From: Candidatus Azobacteroides sp.
GTDB lineage: Bacteria; Bacteroidota; Bacteroidia; Bacteroidales; Azobacteroidaceae
Reading direction: 5' to 3'
DNA length: 43,867 bases
Assembly: GCA_009783445.1 (NCBI GenBank)
Contig: WRFY01000112.1
Coordinates: 1-43,867 of the forward strand
How positions within the stretch are numbered: position 1 is the stretch's first letter; each line of letters opens with the position of its first letter. Below the pieces are notes generated by a model. It was given only the letters and a program-made list of their open reading frames with translations. It did no database searches and was not told where the DNA came from. Below are positions 18,204-27,983 of the stretch, piece after piece. The position numbers were made by a program, and so were the translations under genes.

Positions 18204-19691
18204 TTATTTTTTTTTGAAATTGGATGATATTTCTTTCAAAGAAAAATCTCTTTTCAACAAAATAAATACATAAATGCCTATTAAGATTGTATTCCATCCG
18301 AGATGTCCCATTGTATGGCGAACTGGGATCAAACACGACAGCAGATATAAAACGCCTGCCAGCAACGTGTACAAGCCAATGGTTTTCAAATCGTAACGTA
18401 CAAAATAATACTTTTGTCCAATAAAATAGGAAAGAATCATCATCAATCCATTGCCGGCAAAAGCAGCCCAGGCGCAAGCCCAGTAACTGTATATCGGAAT
18501 AAAAAAGATATTGATGCCAATGATTACTACAAAAGCAATGAACGACAAGATGGTTCCCCAATAGGTTTTGTCCATCAATTTATACCAAATCGAAAGATTG
18601 AAAGAAACCGCAAAAAATAGTTCGCCCATCAATACGATCGGTACAATCTGCAAGGCTCCAAAATAATTGGGACTGATAAAATATTTAATAATGTCCAGAT
18701 AAAACACAACTCCCAGGAAAACAAATAATCCGAAAATAATAAAATATTTCATCACATCGGCATACGATTGTTTGGCATTTTTCTCTTTGCTTTTTTCAAA
18801 AACAAAAGGCTCGTAGGCGTAACGGAAAGCTTGCGTAAACATCATCATAATCATGCCTATCTTGAAACAGGCGCTGTAAATGCCTAATTCGCTGAGCATG
18901 GTGGACGAATCGGGATAGACGGCCGGAAATACGATTTTATCTACTACTTGATTGCTCATTCCAGCTAATCCCATGATTACTAAAGGGAAACAATATTTGA
19001 GCATTTTCTTAGCCAAAGCGCCGTCGAACCGGTATTTAAATCCGGTCAGCTCGGGTATCAGAAACGCCGTCTCGATTCCCGTCGCCAACAAATTGGATAT
19101 GAATACATAACCTAAACGGAAATCGTCTCTCCAAAACCAGTCAATCAGAGCTGGATGATGCTTGTTGATCCAGGGACATACTACGAGGAAAAAGAGGCAC
19201 AAAAGCGTATAAAGAATCACATTCAGTATTTTCAATGCCCCAAATTTCTTCGCTTTTTTCTTGTAACGCAAATAAGCAAAAGGAACCGCGCTGAAAGCAT
19301 CCATGCTTAAAATAATGATTACCAGACGAATATACGTATCCGGTATCATAGAACTCCATAAGTACGGACGTATTTGCGGAAGAAATCCCAAAAAGACCAG
19401 CAAGAAAAATGCCACAAAACTGCTGACCAAAAGGATGGTTGTGGAGTAGACCGTAGCCGGCTGATATTGGTCGTTTTGATTGGCAAAGCGGAAAAATCCC
19501 GTTTCCATTCCAAAAGTAAGAACCACTATAATCAATGCCACATAAGCATATAAGTTGGTCATCATTCCGAAATCTTCCCTTGTTAAGGTATAGGTAAAAA
19601 GCGTAGTCAACAACCAACTGACCATTTTTACCAAAATGGTACTTCCTCCATATACTACGCTATCTTTTGCCAATGATTTTGTGCCTGCCAT
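18204..19691 (-). CDS. Polysaccharide flippase (Wzx/MurJ-like MOP superfamily)
   Basis: 495 residues, almost entirely transmembrane helices (12-14 predicted), with the family-like N-terminus SLAKDSVVYGGSTILVKMVSW and LTREDFGMMTNLYAY. Such proteins flip lipid-linked oligosaccharides across the inner membrane for O-antigen, capsule or related glycans. The start is placed at ATG 19691 (MAGTKS); the longer ORF begins at a TTG 15 nt upstream. It lies 30 bp after ruvB, an arrangement I recall from other Bacteroidales, so it likely shares the ruvB transcript. No glycosyltransferases lie nearby, so the substrate is unknown. Confidence 0.85.
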   Translation of the reverse strand: MAGTKSLAKDSVVYGGSTILVKMVSWLLTTLFTYTLTREDFGMMTNLYAYVALIIVVLTFGMETGFFRFANQNDQYQPATVYSTTILLVSSFVAFFLLVFLGFLPQIRPYLWSSMIPDTYIRLVIIILSMDAFSAVPFAYLRYKKKAKKFGALKILNVILYTLLCLFFLVVCPWINKHHPALIDWFWRDDFRLGYVFISNLLATGIETAFLIPELTGFKYRFDGALAKKMLKYCFPLVIMGLAGMSNQVVDKIVFPAVYPDSSTMLSELGIYSACFKIGMIMMMFTQAFRYAYEPFVFEKSKEKNAKQSYADVMKYFIIFGLFVFLGVVFYLDIIKYFISPNYFGALQIVPIVLMGELFFAVSFNLSIWYKLMDKTYWGTILSFIAFVVIIGINIFFIPIYSYWACAWAAFAGNGLMMILSYFIGQKYYFVRYDLKTIGLYTLLAGVLYLLSCLIPVRHTMGHLGWNTILIGIYVFILLKRDFSLKEISSNFKKK

Positions 19692-19721
19692 AACGAAGCG
19701 CTGCAAACGTATATAATTATT

Positions 19722-20750
19722 TTATAATTCGTTAAACAGAAATCCAGCTTGTCCGCCGGGTTTTCGTCCCAAATGCGAATAGGCCAGAGGAGTTACTTCC
19801 CGTCCGCGCGGAGTCCGTTTCAAGAATCCTTCCTTGATCAGGAACGGTTCGTAAACTTCTTCAATTGTACCCGCATCTTCACCCAAAGCGGTAGCAATGG
19901 TGGTCAAACCAACAGGACCTCCCTCAAATTTGTCGATGATTGTCAACAAAATTTTGTTGTCGATTTCATCCAATCCATATTTATCAATGTTTAGCGCTTC
20001 CAAAGCAAAACAAGTAATTGCTTTTTCGATTTTACCCGGACCTTTTACTTGTGCAAAATCGCGGACTCGCCTTAGCAGAGCATTGCAAATACGGGGAGTT
20101 CCTCGACTTCGCGAAGCAATCTCGACAGCCGCATCTTCCTCGCAAGGAATATTCAGAATCGACGCCGAACGCTTCACGATAGCGGCCAGCGTTTCCATGT
20201 CGTAATACTCCAAATGCAAATTGATTCCAAATCGCGCCCGTAAAGGCGAAGTCAACAAACCGCTCCGCGTAGTAGCGCCTACCAACGTAAATGGTTCCAA
20301 GTCGATTTGGATGGAACGGGCGCTCGGACCTTTGTCTATCATAATATCGATTCGGTAATCTTCCATAGCCGAATAGAGGTATTCTTCTACTACCGGACTC
20401 AAACGGTGAATTTCGTCGATGAAAAGTACATCGTTTCGCTCCAGCGAAGTCAGCACTCCCGCTAAATCGCCGGGTTTATCCAAAACCGGACCGGAAGTAA
20501 TTTTAAATCCCACGTTCAGTTCGTTGGCTATGATATTGGAAAGCGTTGTTTTTCCTAATCCGGGAGGACCGTGCAACAAAACATGATCCAATGCTTCTGC
20601 CCGCATTTTAGCCGCCTGAACAAAAATTTTCAAGTTTTCAACAATCTTTTCCTGACCGCTGAAACTCTTGAACGACAAGGGCCGTAAAGCATTCTCGAAT
20701 TCTTTTTCTTTTTCGTTCAATTGGTTCGAACGTATATCGTATTTATCCAT
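19722..20750 (-). CDS. ruvB: Holliday junction branch migration helicase RuvB
   Basis: 342 residues, a normal RuvB length. RuvB forms the hexameric AAA+ motor that, with RuvA, drives branch migration during recombinational repair. Walker A GPPGLGKT is at 61-68, Walker B with DEIHR at 112-116, and the [18 protein letters not shown] segment with the sensor and arginine-finger residues follows. The C-terminal winged-helix DNA-binding part ends with [17 protein letters not shown]. The gene starts 2 bp after the upp stop codon, so translation is probably coupled. ruvA and ruvC are not in the window. Confidence 0.98.
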   Translation of the reverse strand: MDKYDIRSNQLNEKEKEFENALRPLSFKSFSGQEKIVENLKIFVQAAKMRAEALDHVLLHGPPGLGKTTLSNIIANELNVGFKITSGPVLDKPGDLAGVLTSLERNDVLFIDEIHRLSPVVEEYLYSAMEDYRIDIMIDKGPSARSIQIDLEPFTLVGATTRSGLLTSPLRARFGINLHLEYYDMETLAAIVKRSASILNIPCEEDAAVEIASRSRGTPRICNALLRRVRDFAQVKGPGKIEKAITCFALEALNIDKYGLDEIDNKILLTIIDKFEGGPVGLTTIATALGEDAGTIEEVYEPFLIKEGFLKRTPRGREVTPLAYSHLGRKPGGQAGFLFNEL

Positions 20751-20752
20751 TA

Positions 20753-21409
20753 TTACATTTTCTTGCCATAGGCCAGATCGCCCGCATCGCCCAGACCCGG
20801 AACAATGTAGGCTTCCTCATTTAAATAGGGATCAATCGCCGCCGCCCAAATGGTTGTTTTCTCTTCCGGAAGACTTTTTTTCGCTACTTCAATTCCTTGT
20901 TTGCTCGCTACAATGCAAGCTACATGAAGAACGCTGGGCGTTCCCCGCGCCAATAAAGTTTTATATGACAAATCCAACGAACCGCCTGTGGCCAACATCG
21001 GGTCTACAATCAACACCGTCTTCCCTTCGATGGATGGAGAAGACAGATATTCTACCACAATTTTGAAACTGGTGTGATGCTCATTGTATTGGCGGCTTGC
21101 CGATACAAACGCATTTTCCGCTCCATCGAAAATTTCTAGAAAGCCAAGATGAAAAGGCAAACCGGCGCGCAAAATGGTTGCCAGCACAATGGAATCCGTT
21201 GGCAAAAAAACCGATGAAATTCCCAAAGGTGTTTCTACTTCTTCTAATTTGTAATTCAATGTTTTGCTGATCTCGTATGCCATAACAGATCCGATTCGTT
21301 CAATGTTTTTACGGAAACGGATTTTATCGCCTTGTATGTTTTTGTTTCTGATTTCCGCAACAAAACGGTTCAAAATGCTATGATTTTCACTTAAATTATG
21401 GACGGTCAT
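20753..21409 (-). CDS. upp: Uracil phosphoribosyltransferase
   Basis: 218 residues when started at ATG 21409. It converts uracil and PRPP to UMP in pyrimidine salvage. The PRPP-binding loop is [13 protein letters not shown], and the uracil-binding C-terminal segment is [11 protein letters not shown]. The longer ORF starts at a TTG (21433) that lies inside the -7 promoter box, so it cannot be the start. The promoter is an exact Bacteroides-type match. ruvB follows after 2 bp, then the flippase, forming a probable three-gene operon. Confidence 0.97.
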   Translation of the reverse strand: MTVHNLSENHSILNRFVAEIRNKNIQGDKIRFRKNIERIGSVMAYEISKTLNYKLEEVETPLGISSVFLPTDSIVLATILRAGLPFHLGFLEIFDGAENAFVSASRQYNEHHTSFKIVVEYLSSPSIEGKTVLIVDPMLATGGSLDLSYKTLLARGTPSVLHVACIVASKQGIEVAKKSLPEEKTTIWAAAIDPYLNEEAYIVPGLGDAGDLAYGKKM

Positions 21410-21430
21410 AAATTCATTATTTTTTGCGCT

Positions 21431-21461
21431 CAAAGTTAGCGATTTTTAAACGCAGAACAAA
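21431..21461 (-). promoter_or_regulatory. Consensus Bacteroidales promoter of upp-ruvB
   Basis: The minus strand carries TTTG (21458-21461), exactly 19 nt, then TAACTTTG (21431-21438). Both elements and the spacing match the Bacteroides -33/-7 consensus. The leader to the upp ATG is only about 15-20 nt. Confidence 0.8.
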
Positions 21462-21489
21462 ATTCTGGATCAATTAAGGAATGCACACA

Positions 21490-21567
21490 AATAAGAAAAA
21501 GCGCTGAAAGCGCGTGATCCAGTACAACGATGGATTTCGCCCTTTCAGCGCTTAGTTTTTTCTTATT
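21490..21567. repeat. REP-like long imperfect hairpin between pgk and upp
   Basis: Arms AATAAGAAAAA + GCGCTGAAAG (21490-21510) and CTTTCAGCGC + TTTTTTCTTATT (21542-21567) pair with a 4-nt bulge. The stem continues inward with a few mismatches (CGCGTGATCC against GGATTTCGCC) to a loop AGTACAACGAT. A second small palindrome, TGGGCATTGCCCA, lies at about 21578-21590. The shape is that of REP-type palindromes mobilised by Y1 (RAYT) transposases; it may also end the pgk transcript. No second copy was seen in this window, so its repeat status is inferred. Confidence 0.5.
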
Positions 21568-21666
21568 CCCGTTTTGCTGGGCATTGCCCAACGCTATTGA
21601 TAAAAGCTATTTCAGCGTTATTTATAAATTAGCGCTAAAAAATTGGAATAAGTTATGCGGAAAAAA

Positions 21667-22929
21667 TCAATATCCTCGGATAGCTTTAATTCCCGGCAAT
21701 TCTTTCCCTTCAATGAATTCCAACAATGCGCCGCCGCCGGTAGATACATAACTCATTTGGTCGGCAATTCCGAATTTGTTTACGCAAGCAACAGAATCGC
21801 CTCCGCCTACTAACGAAAAAGCGCCTTTTTGGGTGGCTCGAACAATGGCTTTGCCTACGGCATACGAACCGCCGGCAAAATTGTCGAATTCGAACACGCC
21901 GGTTGGCCCGTTCCACAAGATGGTTTTGGAGTTTTCGATTACGTCGGCAAAAATTTTCTCTGTTTCGGGACCAATATCCAAACCTTCCCAACCATCGGGA
22001 ATAGCGTCGACAGCCACAAATTGAGTGTTGGCATCGTTGCTGAACTGATCCGCAATTTTAGCGTCTACAGCCAATACCAAATTCACTCCATTGTCTTTTG
22101 CCTTTTGAATTAAGCTCAAAGCCAAATCTAATTTATCATCTTCGCAAATCGAATTGCCTATTTTTCCTCCCATGGCTTTTGTAAACGTATAAGTCATTCC
22201 TCCAGCGATAATTAAATTATCGACCTTGGTCAACAAGTTTTCGATGATGTCGATTTTGGAAGATACTTTAGAACCTCCCATGATAGCGGTAAACGGACGG
22301 GCTGTGTTTTTCAAAACTCTTTCTACCGCATCTATTTCGTTTTGCATCAAATAACCAAATAATTTGTGATCGGCATCGAAATAGTCTGCAATAATGGCCG
22401 TGGAAGCATGCGCTCGGTGAGCTGTACCGAAAGCATCGTTTACGTACACTGTAGCATACGAGGCCAATTGCTTAGCCATGGCTTTTTGATTGGCTTTTTC
22501 TGCTTTTTTAGCGGCCGCTTTTTCTTCATCGCTTGCATCATCAGCCAAGCCGCGAGGTTTTCCTTCTTCCGCAGCGTAAAAGCGGAGGTTTTCCAACAAC
22601 AACGCTTGTCCCGCTTGCAAAGCAGCCGATTTTTCAACGGCTTCCTGTCCTAAACAATCGTTTGCGAAATCGACCGGTATGCCCAACAATTCTGAAATGC
22701 GTGGTAAAATATGAAGTAAAGAATATTTGCTGTCTACTCCTTTGGGACGTCCCAAGTGGGAACCAATAATTACGCTTCCGCCATCTCCTAAAATTTTTTT
22801 CAATGTTGGAATTGCCGCCCGGATACGGGTATCGTCCGTGATATTGAATTTTTCGTCCAAAGGCACGTTGAAATCTACTCGTATGAATACTTTTTGCCCT
22901 TTAAAATTAAAATTATCAATCGTTTGCAT
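21667..22929 (-). CDS. pgk: Phosphoglycerate kinase
   Basis: 420 residues, cytoplasmic. It transfers phosphate between 1,3-bisphosphoglycerate and ADP in glycolysis. The N-terminal signature [11 protein letters not shown], the substrate-binding SHLGRPKG, the GGSKVSSKI hinge region and the nucleotide-binding [15 protein letters not shown] and [13 protein letters not shown] are all present. A Lys/Ala-rich insertion near residues 120-150 ([20 protein letters not shown]) is a feature I recall from Bacteroidetes PGK. It starts 32 bp after serC with no promoter box of its own, so it is probably transcribed with serC. Confidence 0.98.
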   Translation of the reverse strand: MQTIDNFNFKGQKVFIRVDFNVPLDEKFNITDDTRIRAAIPTLKKILGDGGSVIIGSHLGRPKGVDSKYSLLHILPRISELLGIPVDFANDCLGQEAVEKSAALQAGQALLLENLRFYAAEEGKPRGLADDASDEEKAAAKKAEKANQKAMAKQLASYATVYVNDAFGTAHRAHASTAIIADYFDADHKLFGYLMQNEIDAVERVLKNTARPFTAIMGGSKVSSKIDIIENLLTKVDNLIIAGGMTYTFTKAMGGKIGNSICEDDKLDLALSLIQKAKDNGVNLVLAVDAKIADQFSNDANTQFVAVDAIPDGWEGLDIGPETEKIFADVIENSKTILWNGPTGVFEFDNFAGGSYAVGKAIVRATQKGAFSLVGGGDSVACVNKFGIADQMSYVSTGGGALLEFIEGKELPGIKAIRGY

Positions 22930-22961
22930 TTTAAAAAATGAATTAAATTAGTTATATGGAT

Positions 22962-24029
22962 TTATTGTTTTCTTTCAAATTCCTGCATCACTTCGACCAA
23001 TGCAGCAACCGATTCTTTCGGAAGCGCATTGTAGATGGAAGCGCGGAAGCCGCCTACCGAACGATGTCCTTTGATTCCTGTCATGCCTCTTTCCGTAGCA
23101 AATTTATAGAATTCGGATTCCAGATGACTATATTCTTCGTTCATTACAAAACAAACGTTCATCAACGAGCGGTCTTCTACGGCGGCTGTTCCTCTGAATA
23201 ATGGATTGCGGTCGATTTCGGCATAAAGTAAACCGGCTTTTTCTTTGTTTCTCCGATACATTTCTTTCACGCCGCCCAAAGCTTTCAACCATTTCAAGGT
23301 TTGCAAGGAGGCATAGATAGGCACTACTGGAGGCGTGTTGAACATCGAACCTTCTTTGATATGGATCCGGTAATCCAGCATGGAGGGGATTGGACGGCTG
23401 ACTTTTCCCAGAATATCATTTTTTATAATAACAAACGTAACGCCAGCAGGTCCCAGATTTTTTTGAGCTCCGCCATAAATCAGCCCGTATTTAGATACGT
23501 CTATGGGACGGGAAAATATATCGGACGACATATCGGCTACCAAGGGAATCGGCGAGTCGATATCGGTGTGAATTTCCGTTCCGAAAATGGTATTATTCGT
23601 AGTGATGTGAAAATAATCGGCGTCGGCGGGAATCGTGTATTCTTTGGGAATATAAGTATAGTTAGCTTCTTTGGAAGAAGCAACTTCTACGACTTCCCCA
23701 AACAATTTGGCTTCTTTTTGCGCTTTATTTGCCCATGTACCGGTATTGAGATAGGCCGCTTTTTTCTCCAACAGGTTGTAGGGTACCATGCAGAATTCCA
23801 GCGAAGCGCCTCCACCCAAGAAAATGACTGAATATTCCGTAGGAACATTCAATATTTCCTTAAACAGATGGACGGTTTCGTCCATCACGGCCTGAAACTC
23901 CTTCGAACGGTGACTCACTTCCATCAGCGAGAGCCCTGTTCCGGCAAAATTCTCAATAGCTTGAATCGTATTATCTACTGTCTCTTGTGGCAAGATAGAA
24001 GGACCTGGATTAAAATTGTACTTTTTCAT
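22962..24029 (-). CDS. serC: Phosphoserine aminotransferase
   Basis: 355 residues, starting at ATG 24029 ([10 protein letters not shown]); the longer ORF begins at a GTG five codons upstream. PLP enzyme that makes 3-phosphoserine from 3-phosphohydroxypyruvate and glutamate, the second step of serine synthesis. FNPGPSILP, the phosphate-contacting LGGGASLEF and the PLP lysine K190 in [11 protein letters not shown] are visible. A good promoter lies just upstream and pgk follows downstream. serA is not in the window. Confidence 0.97.
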   Translation of the reverse strand: MKKYNFNPGPSILPQETVDNTIQAIENFAGTGLSLMEVSHRSKEFQAVMDETVHLFKEILNVPTEYSVIFLGGGASLEFCMVPYNLLEKKAAYLNTGTWANKAQKEAKLFGEVVEVASSKEANYTYIPKEYTIPADADYFHITTNNTIFGTEIHTDIDSPIPLVADMSSDIFSRPIDVSKYGLIYGGAQKNLGPAGVTFVIIKNDILGKVSRPIPSMLDYRIHIKEGSMFNTPPVVPIYASLQTLKWLKALGGVKEMYRRNKEKAGLLYAEIDRNPLFRGTAAVEDRSLMNVCFVMNEEYSHLESEFYKFATERGMTGIKGHRSVGGFRASIYNALPKESVAALVEVMQEFERKQ

Positions 24030-24069
24030 GTGTAATAATTTCACTTTATTGAATTAATATTTTTTTTAA

Positions 24070-24101
24070 CAAAGGTAGAAAAAAGATAGAAGATATACAA
24101 A
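24070..24101 (-). promoter_or_regulatory. Consensus promoter of serC-pgk
   Basis: The minus strand carries TTTG (24098-24101), 20 nt, then TACCTTTG (24070-24077), a full match to the Bacteroides consensus. The expected leader to the serC ATG is about 35 nt. Confidence 0.75.
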
Positions 24102-24172
24102 CAGATTTTAATTCGGAAATTATAAAAAGAATAAGTAATTTTTTACGGATTTGTTTCTACTAAAAAAGACGC

Positions 24173-24394
24173 TTAATTCACGTCGGCAATCCAATCGCCG
24201 GCATCTTCCAAACCAACGGTACGGGCTATGGCTTCGATATTCGCGTTGGATGTGTTTACTTTGGTTATTTCAATTCCTCAATTCGGAATCCATTTATTGG
24301 TTATTTTCGAAAGAACTGCACAAGCAACATCGCTTATTGCCGTATGGTCTCCGATTTTGAGCAAGTAAAGCAATAGAATGGCAATAACTCCCAT
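24173..24394 (-). pseudogene. Possible gene remnant between metY and serC
   Basis: The 488-bp gap between metY and serC holds no intact gene. One minus-strand frame reads like coding sequence from ATG 24394 (MGVIAILLLYLLKIGDHTAI...) to TAA 24173, interrupted by one in-frame TGA at 24278-24280. The part after the stop (NANIEAIARTVGLEDAGDWI) has a composition typical of real protein. A second open stretch follows the metY stop codon in the metY frame and ends at 24404. I cannot name the family. A chance open frame is possible. Confidence 0.3.
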
Positions 24395-24517
24395 ACGACC
24401 CTATCAAAGGATAGGGGAAGAGGCAAAAGTCATCAGCTCCGGCCACTCGCCAATATGGGCTGCTTTTGTTTGATCCCCAGTCTTTTGTATGAATTCTGCG
24501 TTTATAGCGCTGCCATT

Positions 24518-25825
<1,308 letters not shown>

Positions 25826-25868
25826 TTAAATGATCGTAATTATATAGGTCTATTTTATTTTGATGATG

Positions 25869-25876
25869 CAAAGATA
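25869..25876 (-). promoter_or_regulatory. -7 box for metY
   Basis: The minus strand reads TATCTTTG, a full TAnnTTTG match, 55 nt upstream of the metY ATG. No clear -33 TTTG is present, which fits a regulated promoter. Confidence 0.55.
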
Positions 25877-25897
25877 AGTCATTCGTTTTGTCCGCGA

Positions 25898-25917
25898 AAT
25901 ACCAAGTTTATGGTATT
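25898..25917. promoter_or_regulatory. Palindrome upstream of metY, candidate operator
   Basis: AATACCA (25898-25904), 6 nt, TGGTATT (25911-25917) is a perfect 7-bp inverted repeat. It starts about 22 nt upstream of the metY -7 box, overlapping the expected -33 region. Dyads of this size are typical of dimeric repressor sites. The regulator is unknown. Confidence 0.4.
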
Positions 25918-25961
25918 CTTGACTTATGAGTAAAAACAAATTATGAATTTTCTTTTAAAAT

Positions 25962-26077
25962 AAAAAAAGACTGTCTAAAAAGTCTTTATATTCCTTTTGT
26001 TTTGACGGACTTGATTCCGATATTTCCGAATCAGGTCCGTCAACAAACGGTACTTTTTGAACAGTTTTTTCTTTTTT
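25962..26077. repeat. Nested palindromic element (MITE-like)
   Basis: Outer imperfect inverted repeats are AGACTGTCTAAAAAGT (25968-25983) and ACTTTTTGAACAGTTTTTTC (26052-26071). They enclose a strong inner hairpin, GACGGACTTGATTC (26004-26017) / GAATCAGGTCCGTC (26028-26041), with a single G:T-type mismatch and a 10-nt loop. The outer ends resemble terminal repeats seen on some insertion sequences. The roughly 115-bp size fits a miniature element; a double terminator is an alternative. Confidence 0.45.
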
Positions 26078-26082
26078 CTACA

Positions 26083-26117
26083 AAAAACCGCGTTTGATTT
26101 TTTAAAAACCGCGTTTG
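26083..26117. repeat. 21-bp-spaced direct repeat at the end of the small ORF
   Basis: AAAAACCGCGTTTG occurs at 26083-26096 and again at 26104-26117. On the minus strand this duplicates the final codons (KRGF) of the small protein just past its stop codon. It looks like a recent short tandem duplication. Confidence 0.6.
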
Positions 26118-26365
26118 GTTTCTTCCTTTTCTTTTTGTAGCTGCGTGTTTACATAATCTTTCAATGCAACGCCTCCCGCTTGTTTATAAAGGTTCAATTC
26201 TTTTTTTAGTTTTTTCACGCCTTCATTTTCTTTTGCAACGGGAGCATTATTCATACTCTTAATTAAATCATTTATTATATCTAATCTTTCATTAGACAAA
26301 TTTTTTTGATTAAATAATTTAATAATCGTTTCTTTTGCTTTTGCAGCTTCTGTTTCTTTTGCCAT
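26102..26365 (-). CDS. Small charged helical protein of unknown function
   Basis: 87 residues starting at ATG 26365 (MAKETEAAK); the longer ORF starts at a TTG overlapping the promoter box. The protein is rich in Lys and Glu, mostly helical, with no signal peptide, TM helix or cysteine. I do not recognise a family. It has its own -7 box and stands alone between metY and trkH. The last codons are repeated after the stop codon, so the C-terminus may differ between strains. It is likely a real gene because the promoter, start and AT-rich leader agree. Confidence 0.65.
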   Translation of the reverse strand: MAKETEAAKAKETIIKLFNQKNLSNERLDIINDLIKSMNNAPVAKENEGVKKLKKELNLYKQAGGVALKDYVNTQLQKEKEETKRGF

Positions 26366-26392
26366 AATAATATATTTTAAATTTACAAGTTG

Positions 26393-26400
26393 CAAATGTA
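26393..26400 (-). promoter_or_regulatory. -7 box for the small charged protein gene
   Basis: The minus strand reads TACATTTG, a full TAnnTTTG match, 28 nt upstream of ATG 26365. A weak -33 (CTTG) lies about 20 nt further upstream. Confidence 0.5.
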
Positions 26401-26521
26401 ATTATTCATTTTTATCCGTGCAAGGATTCCAATTGCAGGAATAATTATTTAATGGCGTTATTAATATTTTTTAATAGCATTTAGGATGATGCGTCGATTT
26501 CTATTCTTCGTTTGTTCCCTT

Positions 26522-27979
26522 TTATTTTTTCCAAAATTCGGGAGAGAAAAGGATCAGTACCGTAAATATTTCCAATCGGCCAATGATCATCAAAAAGGAT
26601 AAATACCATTTGGCAAAGATCGAAATTCCTTCGAAAGATCCATACGGACTTAATTTTCCTAAACCAGGGCCTACATTACCGATGGCCGAAGTGGCTGCTC
26701 CCAATGCCTCAATAAGCGGAACGCCGGATAATGTCAGAATGCCCCAACTGACCAAAATGATGCAAGCATACAAAAAAGCAAAAGCCAACAAGCGTTGAAC
26801 TACTCCGAAAGACAAAGCTGCTCCATTGAGCCGGACTGGGATAATGGCGCGAGGATGAATGAGGCGTTCAAACTCGCTCACTGTATTTTTGACCAGCACG
26901 ACTGCCCGAACAATTTTCAAGCCGCCGCTGGTAGAACCGGCGCATCCACACACAATCATCAACAATAGAAAAATAATTTGATAAAATGGCCCCCATGTAG
27001 AAAAATCCCACGTAGAAAAACCGGTTGTAGTAATAGTGGATACTACCTGAAAGCAGGAATGGCGGAGGGAAGACAGAAAATCGTACCCTTTATCAAAGGT
27101 TAAACCGATGCAGACGATCAGGGTAGTCACAGCGATTATAGATAAAAACCATCGCAATTCTTCGTCTCCGAAAAACTTTTTAAATTTGCCTTTCAATAAA
27201 AAATAAAGCAATGGGAAGTTAATAGCGCCTACAATCATGAATAGAATAATTACCATTTCGCTATAAAGAGAATTCCAATATAAAATGCTGGATTGTTTGG
27301 TGGAGAATCCGCCGGTTGAAACGGTAGTAATGCCATGACAAACGGCATCAAATAATCCCATTGGGCCTAACCACAAAAAGAAAATAACTAAAAAAGTGAT
27401 CAATAAATAAATTCCCCACAATCGTTTAGCCATTTGGGATACTCGCGGTTGAAATTTATCATGGGTAAGTCCCGAAGATTCCGCATCAAATAATTGGGCG
27501 GCTTCACCTCCCAGCAAAGGCAACAAAGCCAGGGAAAAAACGATAATTCCCATACCTCCCAGCCACTGAGAGACGCTTCTCCAAAATAAAATTCCATGCG
27601 GAACACTGTCGATGTGTGTCATAATAGTAGCTCCCGTTGTTGTAATCCCTGATGCCGATTCAAAAAAAGCGTCGGTAAAACTGGGAACGATTCTGCCGAT
27701 ATAAAAAGGAAAAGCGCCGAAAAAAGCAAACAAAATCCAACTGAGCGTTACGCTGAGGTAACCTTCTTTTTTGCCGATGATTCGAACTTTTTTCCGGAAA
27801 TCTGTCAACAAGAAAGCGGTTAATCCACACGCCAACGCAATGCTTGCCGACCACAAAATAGAAGAAGCTGCTTGTTCTCGAAAATAAGCGGAGACAGCCG
27901 CCGAAAGAAACATAAAAAGGGATTCGAGTACAATGATGCATCCTACTACCCTCATTACAAATTTCCAGTTGATGTTCAT
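26522..27979 (-). CDS. trkH: Potassium uptake membrane subunit TrkH
   Basis: 485 residues of an integral membrane protein with about ten or more TM helices. It is the K+-translocating subunit of the Trk system. The pore-loop segments typical of the family are visible: SGITTTGATIM, GITTVSTGGFSTKQ, VVSTITTTGFSTWDFS and AIGNVGPGLGKLSPYG, each with the filter glycine. It starts 4 bp after trkA, so subunit synthesis is coupled. It is the last gene of the dxs-trkA-trkH group. Confidence 0.96.
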   Translation of the reverse strand: MNINWKFVMRVVGCIIVLESLFMFLSAAVSAYFREQAASSILWSASIALACGLTAFLLTDFRKKVRIIGKKEGYLSVTLSWILFAFFGAFPFYIGRIVPSFTDAFFESASGITTTGATIMTHIDSVPHGILFWRSVSQWLGGMGIIVFSLALLPLLGGEAAQLFDAESSGLTHDKFQPRVSQMAKRLWGIYLLITFLVIFFLWLGPMGLFDAVCHGITTVSTGGFSTKQSSILYWNSLYSEMVIILFMIVGAINFPLLYFLLKGKFKKFFGDEELRWFLSIIAVTTLIVCIGLTFDKGYDFLSSLRHSCFQVVSTITTTGFSTWDFSTWGPFYQIIFLLLMIVCGCAGSTSGGLKIVRAVVLVKNTVSEFERLIHPRAIIPVRLNGAALSFGVVQRLLAFAFLYACIILVSWGILTLSGVPLIEALGAATSAIGNVGPGLGKLSPYGSFEGISIFAKWYLSFLMIIGRLEIFTVLILFSPEFWKK

Positions 27980-27983
27980 GAGG

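Noticed and set aside
21530-21751. Plus-strand ORF over the REP-like hairpin and the pgk end
   Set aside because: Composition is that of hairpin DNA, and it runs into pgk antisense; no promoter was seen.
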